Counted from the first letter of the stretch, positions 10,761 to 23,336 are shown. The stretch: 64,000 bases of DNA from Oceanobacillus halotolerans (GCF_010993955.1 NZ_WIXL01000006.1:62001-126000); one strand, 5' to 3'. Made by a program: numbers and translations. Notes: generated from the sequence alone by a model not told the origin.

Positions 10761-11075
10761 AAAGTCATGCAACACATCCCGAAAGTCGTGCAACCTCCGC
10801 ATAAAGTCATGCAACATATCCCGAAAGTCGTGCACCCTCCACACAAAGTCATGCAACACTCCCTGAAAGTCGTGCACCCTCCGAACAAAGTCATGCAACA
10901 CCCCCCGAAAGTCGTGCACCCTCCGAACAAAGTCATGCATCACACCCTGAAAGTCGTGCAACCTCCGAACAAAGTCATGCAACACCCCCCGAAAGTCGTG
11001 CACCCTCCGAACAAAGTCATGCAGCACCCCCCGAAACTCATGCACTTTCCTAATAAAATCATGCATCCCCATCCC
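10761..11075. repeat. 42-bp tandem repeat (7.5 units) made of 21-bp half units
   Basis: Seven complete 42-bp units start at 10761, 10803, 10845, 10887, 10929, 10971 and 11013, and a decayed half unit starts at 11055. Each unit is two related 21-bp halves that begin AAAGTCATGCA and AAAGTCGTGCA, so the underlying period is 21 bp. The first and last units are the most diverged, and units 3-6 are nearly identical, as expected for a minisatellite that expands from the middle. Because 21 is a multiple of 3 and the unit lacks stops, long frames are open on both strands here, but they have no ribosome binding sites. The array lies between purD and yerA. Confidence 0.95.
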
Positions 11076-11098
11076 ATAAAAGAATTGTCACAAAAATT

Positions 11099-11142
11099 TC
11101 ACTTTCGTACATAAAAACGTTACTGTGCGAAAGTGATACAAT
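11099..11142 (+). promoter_or_regulatory. Possible promoter with overlapping palindrome upstream of the yerA-like gene
   Basis: An extended -10 (TGATACAAT, 11134-11142) lies about 40 bp before the start codon. The inverted repeat TCACTTTCG (11099-11107) / CGAAAGTGA (11128-11136) abuts and partly overlaps it, which could make an operator. No good -35 hexamer is visible. The regulator is unknown. Confidence 0.4.
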
Positions 11143-11183
11143 ATGTTAGAATGGAATAAATTTTACATTTGGAGAGTTGCTCT

Positions 11184-12926
11184 ATGTTAGAGAAAGGGAC
11201 CTATTGGAGAAACCGTGAAATTAGAAATCAAGTTGCCGTAGTTGATGGCACATTAGCACCTACACTAGTTTTAAAAAATAGTACGTATTTAAATGTATTC
11301 ACGAATCAATGGTTACAAGCAAATATATGGATTCACCATGATCGAATTGTATATGTCGGGGAAAATTTACCAAAAAATGTTGGGAAGGCAGAAATAGTAA
11401 ATTGTCAGGGATTGTATTTAGTGCCTGGTTATATTGAACCACATACACATCCATTTCAATTATATAATCCGGAAGAATTGGCACTTCATGCGGCTAAATT
11501 TGGAACAACAGCATTGATTAATGATAACTTAATGTGGCTTTTTTTATTGGATCGAAAGAAAGCGTTTTCTTTATTAGATGAATTCCAAAAAATACCAGCA
11601 TCGATGTACTGGTGGGCGAGGTTTGATTCCCAAACCGCTTTAAAGGATGAAGAGGGATTATTTAATACAGAGGAAGTATTGGCATGGTTATCTCATATTG
11701 CCATTGCACAGGGTGGGGAACTTACCTCATGGCCAAGTCTTCTAGCTGGGGACGACCGTTTATTATATTGGATTCAAGAAGCAAAGCGACGTGGAAAGCC
11801 AGTGGAAGGACATTTTCCTGGAGCTTCAGAATCTACTTTAACAAAAATGAAACTATTAGGAGCAACTGCTGACCATGAATCGATAACAGGTAAGGAAGCG
11901 TTTAAACGACTTCAGCTTGGGTACCATGTTGGCTTACGTTATTCATCGATTCGTCCAGACTTACCAAATCTATTAGAAGAAATGTTAGAAGAGGGTTTAA
12001 CAGCATTTGATAATCTCACGATGACAACAGATGGCTCAACACCGGCTTTCTATGAAAATGGCTTAATTAATCTATGTATCTCCATTGCTATTGAAAAGGG
12101 TGTGCCAATAGAAGATGCTTACCGGATGGCTACTTATAATGTAGCAAGACATTTTGGTTTACAAGAACAGCTAGGTAGTATAGCTCCGGGTAGGGTGGCC
12201 CATATAAACTTTTTAAAAACAAAGGATAACCCACATCCAATAAGTGTACTGGCCAAAGGTACATGGGTTTTAAAAGATGGAGAAGAGCAGCCGATAACAG
12301 AAAGCATAGATTGGGATAAATATGGCATTAGAGCCGTATCCTTTGATTGGGAATTGGAAATGAGAGATTTACAATTTTCGATTCCGATTGGATTAAAAAT
12401 GGTAAATGACGTTATTATGAAGCCTTTTCCAATTGAAACAGATGTTACATTAGAAGCATTGCCAGACCGTAATTATGATGCATTTCTTGTCTTAATGGAT
12501 CGATATGGAAAATGGCGAGTAAATACAGCAATTAATGGATTCACCAATCGACTAGGTGCCATCGTTAGTTCGTACTCTACAACAGGAGACATTGTCTTAA
12601 TTGGGAAAAGAAAACAAGATATGCTTCTTGCGTGGAAACGAATGAAAGAAATCGGTGGTGGAATTGTCGTTGTACATCAAGGAAATATTCTCTTTGAATT
12701 ACCATTAAAACTTAGTGGCATTATGTATAATGGGAAAATGAATGATCTTATTGATAAAGTAAAAGAATTAAAAGATTTATTACAATCTTATGGGTATCAA
12801 TTCCATGACCCAATTTATAATATTTTATTCTTATCTTCCACTCATTTACCTTATATTCGCATTACACAACAAGGAATAATCGATGTGAAGAAAAGGGAAG
12901 TTCTCTTTCCTGCAATTATGCGATAG
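11184..12926 (+). CDS. yerA: Adenine deaminase-like amidohydrolase (YerA family)
   Basis: This is a 580-aa amidohydrolase of the adenine deaminase superfamily, which in its characterised members deaminates adenine to hypoxanthine. The metal-binding HTHPF in PGYIEPHTHPFQLY, a later EGHFPGAS, and a DNLTMTTDGST segment match the amidohydrolase barrel. The C-terminal third is the adenine deaminase C domain. The start is ATG 11184, 7 bp after GGAGAG; a TTG at 11169 is in frame but coincides with the binding site. Position directly after purD matches B. subtilis yerA. Whether it acts on adenine or on another purine-like substrate cannot be decided from sequence. Confidence 0.85.
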   Translation: MLEKGTYWRNREIRNQVAVVDGTLAPTLVLKNSTYLNVFTNQWLQANIWIHHDRIVYVGENLPKNVGKAEIVNCQGLYLVPGYIEPHTHPFQLYNPEELALHAAKFGTTALINDNLMWLFLLDRKKAFSLLDEFQKIPASMYWWARFDSQTALKDEEGLFNTEEVLAWLSHIAIAQGGELTSWPSLLAGDDRLLYWIQEAKRRGKPVEGHFPGASESTLTKMKLLGATADHESITGKEAFKRLQLGYHVGLRYSSIRPDLPNLLEEMLEEGLTAFDNLTMTTDGSTPAFYENGLINLCISIAIEKGVPIEDAYRMATYNVARHFGLQEQLGSIAPGRVAHINFLKTKDNPHPISVLAKGTWVLKDGEEQPITESIDWDKYGIRAVSFDWELEMRDLQFSIPIGLKMVNDVIMKPFPIETDVTLEALPDRNYDAFLVLMDRYGKWRVNTAINGFTNRLGAIVSSYSTTGDIVLIGKRKQDMLLAWKRMKEIGGGIVVVHQGNILFELPLKLSGIMYNGKMNDLIDKVKELKDLLQSYGYQFHDPIYNILFLSSTHLPYIRITQQGIIDVKKREVLFPAIMR

Positions 12927-12964
12927 CGTATAATAGTAGAAAACGTTCTAAAAGGTGTGAGACA

Positions 12965-14032
12965 ATGAGACAAGGAATCATTTATGGACTATTCATCGCT
13001 CTTATTCTTCTTGTAGGGTGTTCTGGTGAGGAAGAAGGACAAGAAAAGGATGCAAAAGATAATAAGCCACGTGAAGAGGAGCAACCTGAAAAAACAGAGC
13101 CAGTTGAAGAGACGTTTGAAAATGTTTATCCATTAACAGGTATTGGAACAAATGAAGACGTTAATAATCGCATTGTAAGTGTCATGATTAATAATCATAC
13201 AAAGGCAAGACCACAAACAGGACTATCGAAAGCAGATATTGTTTTTGAAATATTAGCAGAAGGAAGGATTACTAGGTTCCTAGCAATGTTTCAAAGTGAA
13301 TTACCAGATGTAGTCGGTCCAGTGCGTAGTGCAAGGGAGTATTATTTTGATTTAGCCAATCGATATAATGCATTATATGTGTATCATGGTGCTGCTGGAT
13401 TTATTGATAACATGATTGTTAATAGAGGAATTGAATTTTTAAATGGCGCACAATACGATAATGATGGACATTTATTCAAAAGGGAATCATTTCGACAAGC
13501 TCCACACAATTCTTACTTATTAACGGATGCAGTATATGAAGTAGCAGAACAAAAAGGGTATGATACAACTAATACATATGATGCATTGCCATTCCTAGAC
13601 GATGATGAAATGGCAAATATTTCAGGTAATGATGCTAATCATGTGGAAATAGTTTATTCGGATAATCCAATGGAAATTGTGGAGTTTGACTATGATCAAG
13701 ATAATGAGGCCTACACCCGTTTTAACGATAGAGAAAAAACGATTGAACTGGAAACAGAAGTCCCAATTCAAGTGGAGAATATATTCATTATAGAAGCGCA
13801 TCATCAAGTCATCGATGATCAAGGACGCCGAGCTATTAATTTAGAAGATGGAGGAAATGCCTACCTTGTCCAGCAAGGGAAAGTACAACAGCTCCAATGG
13901 GAAAATCAAGATGGACAAATTATAGCCACTAAGGATGGCCAACCTGTAGGATTTGTACCAGGACAGACATGGGTTAACGTTGTTCCATCCAGTCCAGGGA
14001 TCGATGAGTCGGTAACGATAACAAATGAGTAA
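12965..14032 (+). CDS. yerB: YerB-like lipoprotein (DUF3048)
   Basis: This 355-aa lipoprotein has a short hydrophobic signal (residues 4-18) and a lipobox LVGC with Cys19, followed by a very acidic linker (about 20-45). Two DUF3048 regions follow, with ARPQTGLSKADIVFE and VGPVRSAREYY in the first and the FVPGQTWVNVVP tail in the second. It is expected on the outer face of the membrane; function is unknown. A TATAAT at 12929-12934 and AAAGGTGTGAG before the ATG are visible. Order yerA-yerB-yerC is conserved with B. subtilis. Confidence 0.9.
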   Translation: MRQGIIYGLFIALILLVGCSGEEEGQEKDAKDNKPREEEQPEKTEPVEETFENVYPLTGIGTNEDVNNRIVSVMINNHTKARPQTGLSKADIVFEILAEGRITRFLAMFQSELPDVVGPVRSAREYYFDLANRYNALYVYHGAAGFIDNMIVNRGIEFLNGAQYDNDGHLFKRESFRQAPHNSYLLTDAVYEVAEQKGYDTTNTYDALPFLDDDEMANISGNDANHVEIVYSDNPMEIVEFDYDQDNEAYTRFNDREKTIELETEVPIQVENIFIIEAHHQVIDDQGRRAINLEDGGNAYLVQQGKVQQLQWENQDGQIIATKDGQPVGFVPGQTWVNVVPSSPGIDESVTITNE

Positions 14033-14043
14033 GGAGTGGCGTT

Positions 14044-14358
14044 ATGCAAATTGATAAGTTAAGAGGACCACAGTTAGATCAACTATTTGATGCAATACTA
14101 TCATTAAAAGATCGTGAAGAGTGTTATCGATTTTTTGATGATATTGCGACAATGAGTGAAGTTCATGCAATTGCCCAACGCTTGCAGGTTGCACGTATGT
14201 TAACAGAAGGACATACGTATTCCAAAATTGAGAATAAAACAAATGCCTCTACAGCTACTATATCTCGTGTGAGAAGGTGTCTTAACTTTGGTAGTGATGG
14301 CTATCAACTTGTTTTGGATCGGGTGAGCGATTCAGAAGATAACTCTACGGACAATTAA
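14044..14358 (+). CDS. yerC: YerC, TrpR-like DNA-binding protein
   Basis: YerC (104 aa) belongs to the YerC/YecD family related to the Trp repressor fold. The helix-turn-helix is about residues 57-80 (ARMLTEGHTYSKIENKTNAS followed by TATISRVRRCL). It starts at ATG 14044 with AAGGAGTGG upstream, 12 bp after the yerB stop, so it is probably cotranscribed with yerB. Target genes are not evident from the sequence. Confidence 0.9.
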   Translation: MQIDKLRGPQLDQLFDAILSLKDREECYRFFDDIATMSEVHAIAQRLQVARMLTEGHTYSKIENKTNASTATISRVRRCLNFGSDGYQLVLDRVSDSEDNSTDN

Positions 14359-14423
14359 AAAAATCTATACGTGAAAATATACTAATCTCTGTAGAATTCC
14401 CTTTTGCATACCTTGTTGCCTTG

Positions 14424-14586
14424 ACGCATAATCTATATTGTGCGCAATAACTAGGATATGCACATAGCTTCGCTTTACGGAAAAACACTACGCTTTCACA
14501 TGGTGAAAGCGAGTGTTTTCCGCTGCGGTGGTTGACCACTCATCCTATAAAAGATAATAAGGAAACATGTTAAAACTATTGCGCAT
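14424..14586. repeat. Collapsed copy of the palindromic interspersed repeat
   Basis: This keeps the two outer ends of the repeat seen at 5424-6295 but lacks the core. GGAAAAACACTACGCTTTCAC (14479-14499) faces GTGAAAGCGAGTGTTTTCCGC (14503-14523) across 3 bp, and the flanks GCGCAATA and TATTGCGC are also inverted. The 5' edge carries ACGCATAATCTATATTGTGC, also seen near 63828. It is a minimal MITE-like hairpin. Confidence 0.8.
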
Positions 14587-15005
14587 CATCCATCTTATGT
14601 GCATGACGTTTCATACCAAAAACAACCTTCTTGTAGAAAAGTGTTGTTAAAAATAGCATACCTGAAAAAATGTCGTATTCTTATATCTTATAGGAAACGG
14701 CATTTTTTCTTTAAGAGATAAGGAAGTATAAATTCAAAGGTGTCTAGCACCAGGCGCCAGCGACTAGCGAGACTTCCCTTCACCTCCGTACGAAGACCTG
14801 GATGGTCTAGTATCGGCGCCCGACATAGGTGTAACCGTAGGTCCGTACATCTCTATGCGGGGGTGCCTTTGTGCTTTTCTTAGTTTACCATGTTATATAA
14901 GAACTACATCTGAACCCCAAAAAAAAGATATAACATTATCCTAAATTCCTATCCTAATTTTTGCTATAATAAACTAATGGATTATATTAATGGAGGATGC
15001 GACTT
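14587..15005. other. Gene-free stretch: hairpins and a short repeat
   Basis: No gene is visible. AAAAAATGTCG (about 14667) pairs with CGGCATTTTTT (about 14698), a terminator-like hairpin. A GC-richer block at about 14740-14870 begins GTGTCTAGCACCAGGCGCC, which resembles the GTCTAGCTCCAGCGCC repeats common between genes in Bacillaceae genomes. The pcrB promoter follows. Confidence 0.6.
14942..14970 (+). promoter_or_regulatory. Predicted promoter of pcrB-pcrA-ligA
   Basis: An extended -10 element TGCTATAAT lies at 14962-14970, about 36 bp before the pcrB GTG. The -35 region is weak. It would drive pcrB, pcrA, ligA and the CamS lipoprotein gene, which are closely spaced. Confidence 0.6.
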
Positions 15006-15698
15006 GTGAAGAATACAATGAACGAATGGAAGCACATATTTAAGCTAGACCCAGCAAAAGAAATCTCAGATGACGCATTAGAGAAAGTCTGTGAATCAGG
15101 AACAGATGCCATTATGGTAGGTGGCACAGATGATGTAACGCTAGATGGTGTACTAGATTTATTATCTCGTATCCGGCGTTATACGGTTCCATGTATTCTC
15201 GAGATTTCGACAATGGATGCTATTACACCTGGTTTCGATTATTACTATATCCCAATGGTAATGAATAGTACGGAAAAGAAATGGATGATGGATATTCAAC
15301 ATCAAGCCATTAAAGAGTATAAAGCGATTATGAATTGGGATGAGATCCTTATGGAAGGCTATTGTATTTTAAATGAAGAAGCAAAAGCATTCACCCATAC
15401 CAATAGTTATTTACCAGATGATGAAGATGTTACAGCATATGCATACATGGCAGAGCATGTCTTCCACTTACCGATTTTTTATATGGAGTATAGTGGGACA
15501 TACGGCAACCCTGAACTAGTAAAAAGCGTTAAGAATGAATTAACCAATACGCTATTGTTCTATGGTGGCGGTATTGAAAATGCAGAACAAGCTCGTGAAA
15601 TGAAAGAGCATGCAGATGTTATAGTTGTTGGAAATAGTATTTATACCGATTTGAAAAAAGCATTAAAAACGGTACAAGCCGTAAAAGAAATGGAATAA
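15006..15698 (+). CDS. pcrB: Heptaprenylglyceryl phosphate synthase
   Basis: PcrB (230 aa) joins sn-glycerol-1-phosphate and heptaprenyl diphosphate to an archaeal-type ether lipid precursor. It is a TIM barrel of the GGGP synthase family. Visible motifs are WKHIFKLDP at the N-terminus, [19 protein letters not shown] and the phosphate-binding [12 protein letters not shown]. The start is GTG 15006, 9 bp after GGAGG; the ATG at 14997 sits too close to that site. It lies just before pcrA, as in B. subtilis. Confidence 0.93.
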   Translation: MKNTMNEWKHIFKLDPAKEISDDALEKVCESGTDAIMVGGTDDVTLDGVLDLLSRIRRYTVPCILEISTMDAITPGFDYYYIPMVMNSTEKKWMMDIQHQAIKEYKAIMNWDEILMEGYCILNEEAKAFTHTNSYLPDDEDVTAYAYMAEHVFHLPIFYMEYSGTYGNPELVKSVKNELTNTLLFYGGGIENAEQAREMKEHADVIVVGNSIYTDLKKALKTVQAVKEME

Positions 15699-15711
15699 GG
15701 GTGGTGTCATT

Positions 15712-17931
15712 GTGAGTCAAACAACTGCTGACTTACTAAATGGATTAAACAAACAACAGCAAGAAGCTGTCAAACATATAGATGGACCATTATTAATCAT
15801 GGCAGGTGCAGGAAGTGGAAAAACGCGTGTCCTAACACATCGGATTGCCTATCTATTAAGTGAAAAAGATGTGGCTGCTCGAAATATCTTAGCCATCACG
15901 TTTACGAATAAAGCTGCACGTGAAATGAAGGACCGGGTTGGAAAACTAGTTGGCCCAGAAAGTGAATACATGTGGGTTTCGACCTTCCACTCCATGTGTG
16001 TGCGGATCTTAAGACGTGATATTGAACGAATTGGCTATAATACTAATTTCACCATTTTAGACAGTGGGGATCAATTATCGGCGATTAAGCAAATTTTAAA
16101 AGACCTTAATATGGATCCGAAAAAATTTGACCCTCGTGCAATGCTTGGAGCCATTAGTGGAGCAAAAAATGAACTGATTACGCCAGAAGAATACAGTCAA
16201 AATGTTGGAGATTTTTATGAACGCCAAGTTGCACAAGTTTATGAACGTTATCAAAAAGTGTTACGGAAAAATCAATCACTCGATTTTGATGACCTAATCA
16301 TGCAAACTATTCACTTGTTTAAGCGTGTTCCAGAAGTATTAGAATATTATCAGCGTCGTTTTCAATATATTCACGTTGATGAGTACCAGGATACAAACCA
16401 TGCCCAATATTACCTTGTCAAGCAGCTTGCGAGTCGTTTTCAAAATCTATGTGTAGTAGGGGATTCGGATCAATCGATCTATCGCTGGCGTGGTGCAGAT
16501 ATTGCAAATATCCTTTCCTTTGAAAAAGACTATCCAACAGCACGGACTGTCTTTTTAGAACAAAACTATCGATCGACGAAATCAATCTTAGATGCAGCAA
16601 ATCATGTCATTGAAAAAAACACAGGACGCAAACCGAAAAAACTGTGGACGGAAAACCCTGATGGTAAGAAAATTAATTATTTTCAAGGACAAACAGAGCA
16701 AGAAGAAGCATTATTTATTGCAGAAAAAATTCAAGAGTTAGCCGAATCTAGCCGTTTTAGCTTAAATGATATTGCGATTTTATACCGCACTAATGCACAA
16801 TCTCGTGCGATAGAGGATACGTTCATTAAATCAAATATTGCTTATCAAATGGTTGGTGGTACAAAGTTCTATGAGCGAAAAGAAATTAAAGATATGCTAG
16901 CCTATTTACGGTTGATTACGAATCCAGATGATGATTTAAGCTTTGAACGTGTTGTCAATGAACCGAAAAGAGGTATTGGTAAAACATCTGTTGAGAAATT
17001 GCGCGCTTATGCACAACAGCATGATATTTCGTTTTTTGAAGCGGTGAAAGAAGTTGATTTTGCAGGTGTACCCAAAAAAGCTGCTAATGCATTAGCAAAA
17101 TTCGGGGAATTAATTCAAAACTTTTCCAATCAACAAGAGTTTTTAACTGCTACCGATATGGTTGAGGCCGTTCTAGAACGAACTGGTTATGAAGAAATGT
17201 TGAAGAATGAACGCTCATTGGAAGCACAGAGTCGTTTAGAAAACTTAGAAGAGTTTAAGACAGTTACAAAAGAATTTGAGAAAACAAGTGAAGATAAGAC
17301 ATTGGTTTCTTTCTTAACGGATTTAGCATTAATCGCTGATATAGATAAAGTAGATGAGGAAGAACTAGAAGATGAACCAAAAATAACCTTAATGACCTTG
17401 CATGCAGCAAAAGGATTAGAATTTCCAGTTGTCTTTTTAATTGGTATGGAAGAAAATGTCTTTCCACATAGCCGTTCTATGTTTGAAGAGGAAGAAATGG
17501 AGGAAGAACGCCGTTTAGCGTATGTAGGGATTACCCGTGCCGAACAGGAACTCTATTTAACTCATGCCAAAATGCGCACCTTGTATGGTCGAACGAATAT
17601 GAACCCAGTAAGTCGGTTTATTAATGAAATTCCAGAGGATTTAATTGATGGAATTGAACAAATGAAAACGTCTATGTATGGCTCAATTGGACAACCTAAA
17701 CAACAAGAAAAGCCTGCACCGAAACGTCGTGCACAGAAACTGAATCGGACAACTGGTGCAGAAAATGAAACATGGGGTACTGGAGATAAGGTAGAACACA
17801 AAAAATGGGGTGTCGGGACTGTTGTTAATGTACAAGGAGAAGGAGAAGCAACGGAATTAGACATCGCATTTCCTGCACCAACTGGTATTAAACGTTTATT
17901 AGCTAAACTTGCTCCAATCACGAAACAGTAG
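15712..17931 (+). CDS. pcrA: ATP-dependent DNA helicase PcrA
   Basis: PcrA (739 aa) is the essential superfamily 1A 3'-5' helicase of Gram-positives, acting in repair, plasmid rolling-circle replication and transcription conflicts. Motifs in order are AGAGSGKT (Walker A), [19 protein letters not shown] (Walker B), [31 protein letters not shown] and [12 protein letters not shown]. The last 60 residues form the Tudor-like C-terminal domain ([12 protein letters not shown]) that contacts RNA polymerase in Bacillus. The start is GTG 15712 behind AAGGGTGGTG. Length is standard. Confidence 0.97.
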   Translation: MSQTTADLLNGLNKQQQEAVKHIDGPLLIMAGAGSGKTRVLTHRIAYLLSEKDVAARNILAITFTNKAAREMKDRVGKLVGPESEYMWVSTFHSMCVRILRRDIERIGYNTNFTILDSGDQLSAIKQILKDLNMDPKKFDPRAMLGAISGAKNELITPEEYSQNVGDFYERQVAQVYERYQKVLRKNQSLDFDDLIMQTIHLFKRVPEVLEYYQRRFQYIHVDEYQDTNHAQYYLVKQLASRFQNLCVVGDSDQSIYRWRGADIANILSFEKDYPTARTVFLEQNYRSTKSILDAANHVIEKNTGRKPKKLWTENPDGKKINYFQGQTEQEEALFIAEKIQELAESSRFSLNDIAILYRTNAQSRAIEDTFIKSNIAYQMVGGTKFYERKEIKDMLAYLRLITNPDDDLSFERVVNEPKRGIGKTSVEKLRAYAQQHDISFFEAVKEVDFAGVPKKAANALAKFGELIQNFSNQQEFLTATDMVEAVLERTGYEEMLKNERSLEAQSRLENLEEFKTVTKEFEKTSEDKTLVSFLTDLALIADIDKVDEEELEDEPKITLMTLHAAKGLEFPVVFLIGMEENVFPHSRSMFEEEEMEEERRLAYVGITRAEQELYLTHAKMRTLYGRTNMNPVSRFINEIPEDLIDGIEQMKTSMYGSIGQPKQQEKPAPKRRAQKLNRTTGAENETWGTGDKVEHKKWGVGTVVNVQGEGEATELDIAFPAPTGIKRLLAKLAPITKQ

Positions 17932-17949
17932 GGAGGGTGCTTCTCGTAA

Positions 17950-19953
<2,004 letters not shown>

Positions 19954-19964
19954 GAGTCGTAAAC

Positions 19965-21083
19965 ATGAAAAAGATCACCATCTATTTAATCGGCGTACTC
20001 CTTTTCCTAACAAGTTGTGCACCAGATATAAATGAAGATGAAGTGTTACATGAAGATGAAGCAGAGCAAGAAACATCGATTGTTCCTAGTTATCAGCTTT
20101 CAGAAGAAAATTACCGTATGGTCTTACCATATAAAACGAGTGCGGCCCGTGGTGTCATCACAAACCAAATGGGAAATAGGCTTGACATCGATGAAATGGA
20201 AGAAGGATTACGACGCCATTCTAAGGAAGTATATGATCCAGAAACATACTATTTTCAAGAAGGCCAATATTTAACGGAAGACACAGTCTATGAATGGCTT
20301 GGTGAAGGGGAAGAAGGGTTTAATCCTGAAATCCCTGAAGGTGCTGAAGAAGAAATATATCGGGAAAATCCACGTTATTTATCCCATATTTTGGAACAAA
20401 ATTTTCTTAGAAGAAATGAGGATAACTCGGTTGATTTAGTCGGTGTTTCACTTGGTATTGCGCTAAAGTCTGTTTATCGTTTTCAAACTGAAATAGGTGG
20501 CCCGTATTATTATGAGGAAATTCCCAAAAGTGATATGTTAAATGAGGGAAAAGAAATTGCTCAATCCATTTTAGAGCGCGTTCGTGAAATTGAAGGATTA
20601 GAAGATGTGCCCATTTTAATTGGTCTATATCGAGAGGCTGAACAAGGTTCACCAGTTCCTGGGAATTATGTAGCCTTGACGAATGTAGACAGTGGTAGCC
20701 GAACAATTGATGAATGGGAATCCATAGATGAAGAGTATATTCTGTTTCCATCTGATGAAGCTGAAGAAAAATACTTTGATGAATTCCAATTATTTAATAG
20801 CTTTGCAAACGAAATTGCAACCTATTTTCCAAATTACGTTGGTGCAATTGGCGAAGGATTTTATATAAATGAAGAGCTTCGTAAGTTGACGATTGAGGTA
20901 CCTCTTGAATTTTATGGGAAAGCAGAAGTCATTGGTTTTACACAATATACCTATGGTGTTATAAACGAAATGTTTCCAAATTACTATGATCTAGAAATAA
21001 AAATAAATTCAGATGATAAAATGGAAAGTTTAATCTATCGAGATGCAGGTGATGATAATCCAACCGTGCATATTTTTCATTAA
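19965..21083 (+). CDS. yerH: CamS family lipoprotein (YerH)
   Basis: This 372-aa lipoprotein has signal residues 1-17 and lipobox LTSC with Cys18. The body matches the CamS/YerH family, whose staphylococcal member's cleaved signal peptide is the cAM373 sex pheromone. The family signature region around RFQTEIGGPYYYEEIP and the VGAIGEGFYINEELRKLTIEV segment are visible. It follows ligA by 11 bp with TAGGAGTCG upstream. It is expected to be membrane-anchored on the outside; its cellular job is unknown. Confidence 0.9.
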   Translation: MKKITIYLIGVLLFLTSCAPDINEDEVLHEDEAEQETSIVPSYQLSEENYRMVLPYKTSAARGVITNQMGNRLDIDEMEEGLRRHSKEVYDPETYYFQEGQYLTEDTVYEWLGEGEEGFNPEIPEGAEEEIYRENPRYLSHILEQNFLRRNEDNSVDLVGVSLGIALKSVYRFQTEIGGPYYYEEIPKSDMLNEGKEIAQSILERVREIEGLEDVPILIGLYREAEQGSPVPGNYVALTNVDSGSRTIDEWESIDEEYILFPSDEAEEKYFDEFQLFNSFANEIATYFPNYVGAIGEGFYINEELRKLTIEVPLEFYGKAEVIGFTQYTYGVINEMFPNYYDLEIKINSDDKMESLIYRDAGDDNPTVHIFH

Positions 21084-21232
21084 TATGATAGATTCATTGA
21101 ATATTTCAAGCACTTCAGTTAAAATAATCATTGGAATGATGTAATGTAAATAATATGTTAAACCATATTTTGTTGAACGTATTATTTACAGATCGTGAAA
21201 GCGCCATTCACTATTTAAAGGGAGGTATTTTT

Positions 21233-22783
21233 ATGGTAGTAGAGTATAAGCATGAACCATTTACAGATTTTTCTGTAGAAGAAAACAAAAATGCATTATT
21301 AGAGGCTTTAAAACAAGTAGAATCAAACCTAGGGAAAGAGTATCCACTTATCATTGGTGGAGAAAAGGTTACCACAGAAGATAAGATTGTATCCGTAAAT
21401 CCAGCAAACAAAGACGAAGTAATTGGATACGTATCCAAAGCAAATAAGGAATTAGCTGAAAAAGCAATGAAAGTAGCGGATGAGAACTTTGAATGGTGGA
21501 GAAAATCTGATCCTAAATTCCGTGCAGATATTCTTTTCCGTGCTGCTTCAATCGTTCGTCGTCGTAAATTTGAATTCACTGCACACCTTATTAAAGAAGG
21601 TGGAAAGCCTTGGAAAGAAGCAGATGCTGATGTGGCTGAAGGAATTGACTTCTTAGAATACTATGGCCGTCAAATGTTGGAATTAAAAGATGGTGTAAAG
21701 GTAAATAGCCGTCCAATTGAACATAATAAATTCAATTATATTCCATTAGGTGTGGGACTTGTAATCTCCCCATGGAATTTCTTGTTTGCCATTATGACAG
21801 GAACAACTGTTGCTGCAATGGTTACAGGAAATACGGTATTACTAAAACCAGCAAGTACAACACCAGTTATTGCATATAAACTAATGGAAGTGTTAAAAGA
21901 AGCAGGTCTTCCAGATGGCGTTATTAACTACATACCTGGTCCTGGTAGTGAAGTTGGTGACTATTTAGTAGATCATCCACGTACACGTTTTGTTAGCTTT
22001 ACAGGATCTCGTGAAGTAGGTACACGTATTTTTGAACGTGCAGGTAAAGTACAAGAAGGCCAAAAATGGCTTAAACGTACGATCATTGAAATGGGTGGTA
22101 AAGACACGATTGTTGTGGATAATGAAGCAGATCTAGAATTAGCTGCACAATCTATCGTACAATCTGCATTTGGTTTCTCTGGTCAAAAATGTTCTGCATG
22201 TTCTCGTGCCGTCATTCATGAGGATGTTTATGATCAAGTGAAAGACCGTGTTGCTGAATTAACAAATGAACTTACAGTTGGAAACCCAGCAGATGCATCC
22301 AATAACTTTATGGGTCCGGTAATTGATCAAGGTGCCTATGATAAAATTATGAGCTACATTGAAATCGGTAAAAAAGAAGGAAAACTTGTTGCCGGTGGAA
22401 ATGGTGATGACAGCAAAGGTTGGTTTGTGAATCCTACTGTATTTGCTGATGTAGATCCAGAAGCACGTATTATGCAAGAAGAAATCTTTGGACCTGTTGT
22501 TGGGCTTACAAAAGCGAAAGATTTCGACCAAGCAATCGAAATTGCCAATAACACAGAATATGGCTTAACTGGTGCCGTGATTACAAATAATCGTACAAAT
22601 CTGGAAAAAGCACGTGAAGACTTCCACGTAGGTAACCTTTACTTCAACCGTGGATGTACAGCAGCGATTGTTGGCTATCACCCATTCGGTGGCTTCAATA
22701 TGTCTGGTACTGACTCAAAAGCAGGTGGACCTGACTACTTAATCCATCATATGCAAGGAAAAACAACATCTGAAATGTTCTAG
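21233..22783 (+). CDS. rocA: L-glutamate gamma-semialdehyde (P5C) dehydrogenase
   Basis: This 516-aa NAD-dependent dehydrogenase oxidises P5C/glutamate semialdehyde to glutamate in proline and arginine breakdown. The start ATG 21233 follows AAAGGGAGGT and gives the usual Bacillus RocA/PutC length. Catalytic Cys is in [13 protein letters not shown] and the general base Glu in IEMGGKDT. The long N-terminus ahead of the ALDH core and YYGRQMLEL are typical of the P5CDH subfamily. No proline dehydrogenase gene is adjacent, so whether it serves proline or arginine use is open. A strong terminator follows. Confidence 0.88.
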   Translation: MVVEYKHEPFTDFSVEENKNALLEALKQVESNLGKEYPLIIGGEKVTTEDKIVSVNPANKDEVIGYVSKANKELAEKAMKVADENFEWWRKSDPKFRADILFRAASIVRRRKFEFTAHLIKEGGKPWKEADADVAEGIDFLEYYGRQMLELKDGVKVNSRPIEHNKFNYIPLGVGLVISPWNFLFAIMTGTTVAAMVTGNTVLLKPASTTPVIAYKLMEVLKEAGLPDGVINYIPGPGSEVGDYLVDHPRTRFVSFTGSREVGTRIFERAGKVQEGQKWLKRTIIEMGGKDTIVVDNEADLELAAQSIVQSAFGFSGQKCSACSRAVIHEDVYDQVKDRVAELTNELTVGNPADASNNFMGPVIDQGAYDKIMSYIEIGKKEGKLVAGGNGDDSKGWFVNPTVFADVDPEARIMQEEIFGPVVGLTKAKDFDQAIEIANNTEYGLTGAVITNNRTNLEKAREDFHVGNLYFNRGCTAAIVGYHPFGGFNMSGTDSKAGGPDYLIHHMQGKTTSEMF

Positions 22784-22796
22784 TATAAGTTTTATC

Positions 22797-22838
22797 AAAA
22801 CCTCTTTTGTCGATATAAATCGGCGGAAGGGGTTTTTT
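22797..22838 (+). terminator. Terminator after the P5C dehydrogenase gene
   Basis: AAAACCTCTTTTGTCGAT pairs with the following ATCGGCGGAAGGGGTTTT across ATAA, with a run of T at the end. Confidence 0.8.
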
Positions 22839-23336
22839 GCGTTTACACCTATGTGTGCTCTAATAATTTCCTATTTTAAAAAACAAGAATGGATGGTTAT
22901 TTGCGCTTTTCCCCCTCATAGTTCCATGATTTAATGACAATAGCGGAACGACGATTACACTTGACCTTAAAAATAGCGCTTTTCTGGTCAATAGCGGAAT
23001 GAGGACCCATTTACTTTTACGGGATGAATCCTCATTCCGTTATTCACAGAAAACCCTATGTTTAGAGCATGGTCGCGGATCCTCGTTCCATTATATTTAT
23101 GTAAACATTGATAGTAAATTTATTCCCGTCGAAAGTGAACAACTTGTCCGAAGTGGAAAATCAACCACGGTGTATTATGTCGCATTTTAGATCAAGTGTG
23201 ACACAGTATCTATCAACGATTCATTAAGATTCATCTTTGAAAAAGCAGCAATCTTTTAGAAAACCGTCTAAAATTAAAAAGGGAGTATAGGACAAACCAT
23301 ATTTGTAAAGAAAATAGATAGTAGGTTCTACATTAG
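22839..23336. repeat. Gene-free stretch with AATAGCGGAAYGAGGA-type repeats
   Basis: No gene is supported. AATAGCGGAATGAGGA (22990-23005) faces TCCTCATTCCGTTATT (23029-23044), 15 of 16 matching. Related words AATAGCGGAACGACG (about 22939) and GGATCCTCGTTCCATTAT (about 23077) lie on either side, so four copies of one motif occur in both orientations. The rest is AT-rich with no clear signal. Confidence 0.6.

Noticed and set aside
10845-11012. PurR box-like CCGAAC words in the repeat units
   Set aside because: The CCGAACAAAG core is close to the PurBox but the flanking bases do not fit and no paired boxes at a promoter were seen; it is probably chance from the repeat.
10761-11075. CRISPR array
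   Set aside because: Units are contiguous with no unique spacers; similarity runs through the full 42 bp, so it is a tandem repeat.
10704-11114. Long reading frames on both strands in the minisatellite (115 and 122 codons)
   Set aside because: They arise because the 42-bp unit is a multiple of three without stops. There is no ribosome binding site and the composition is pure repeat.
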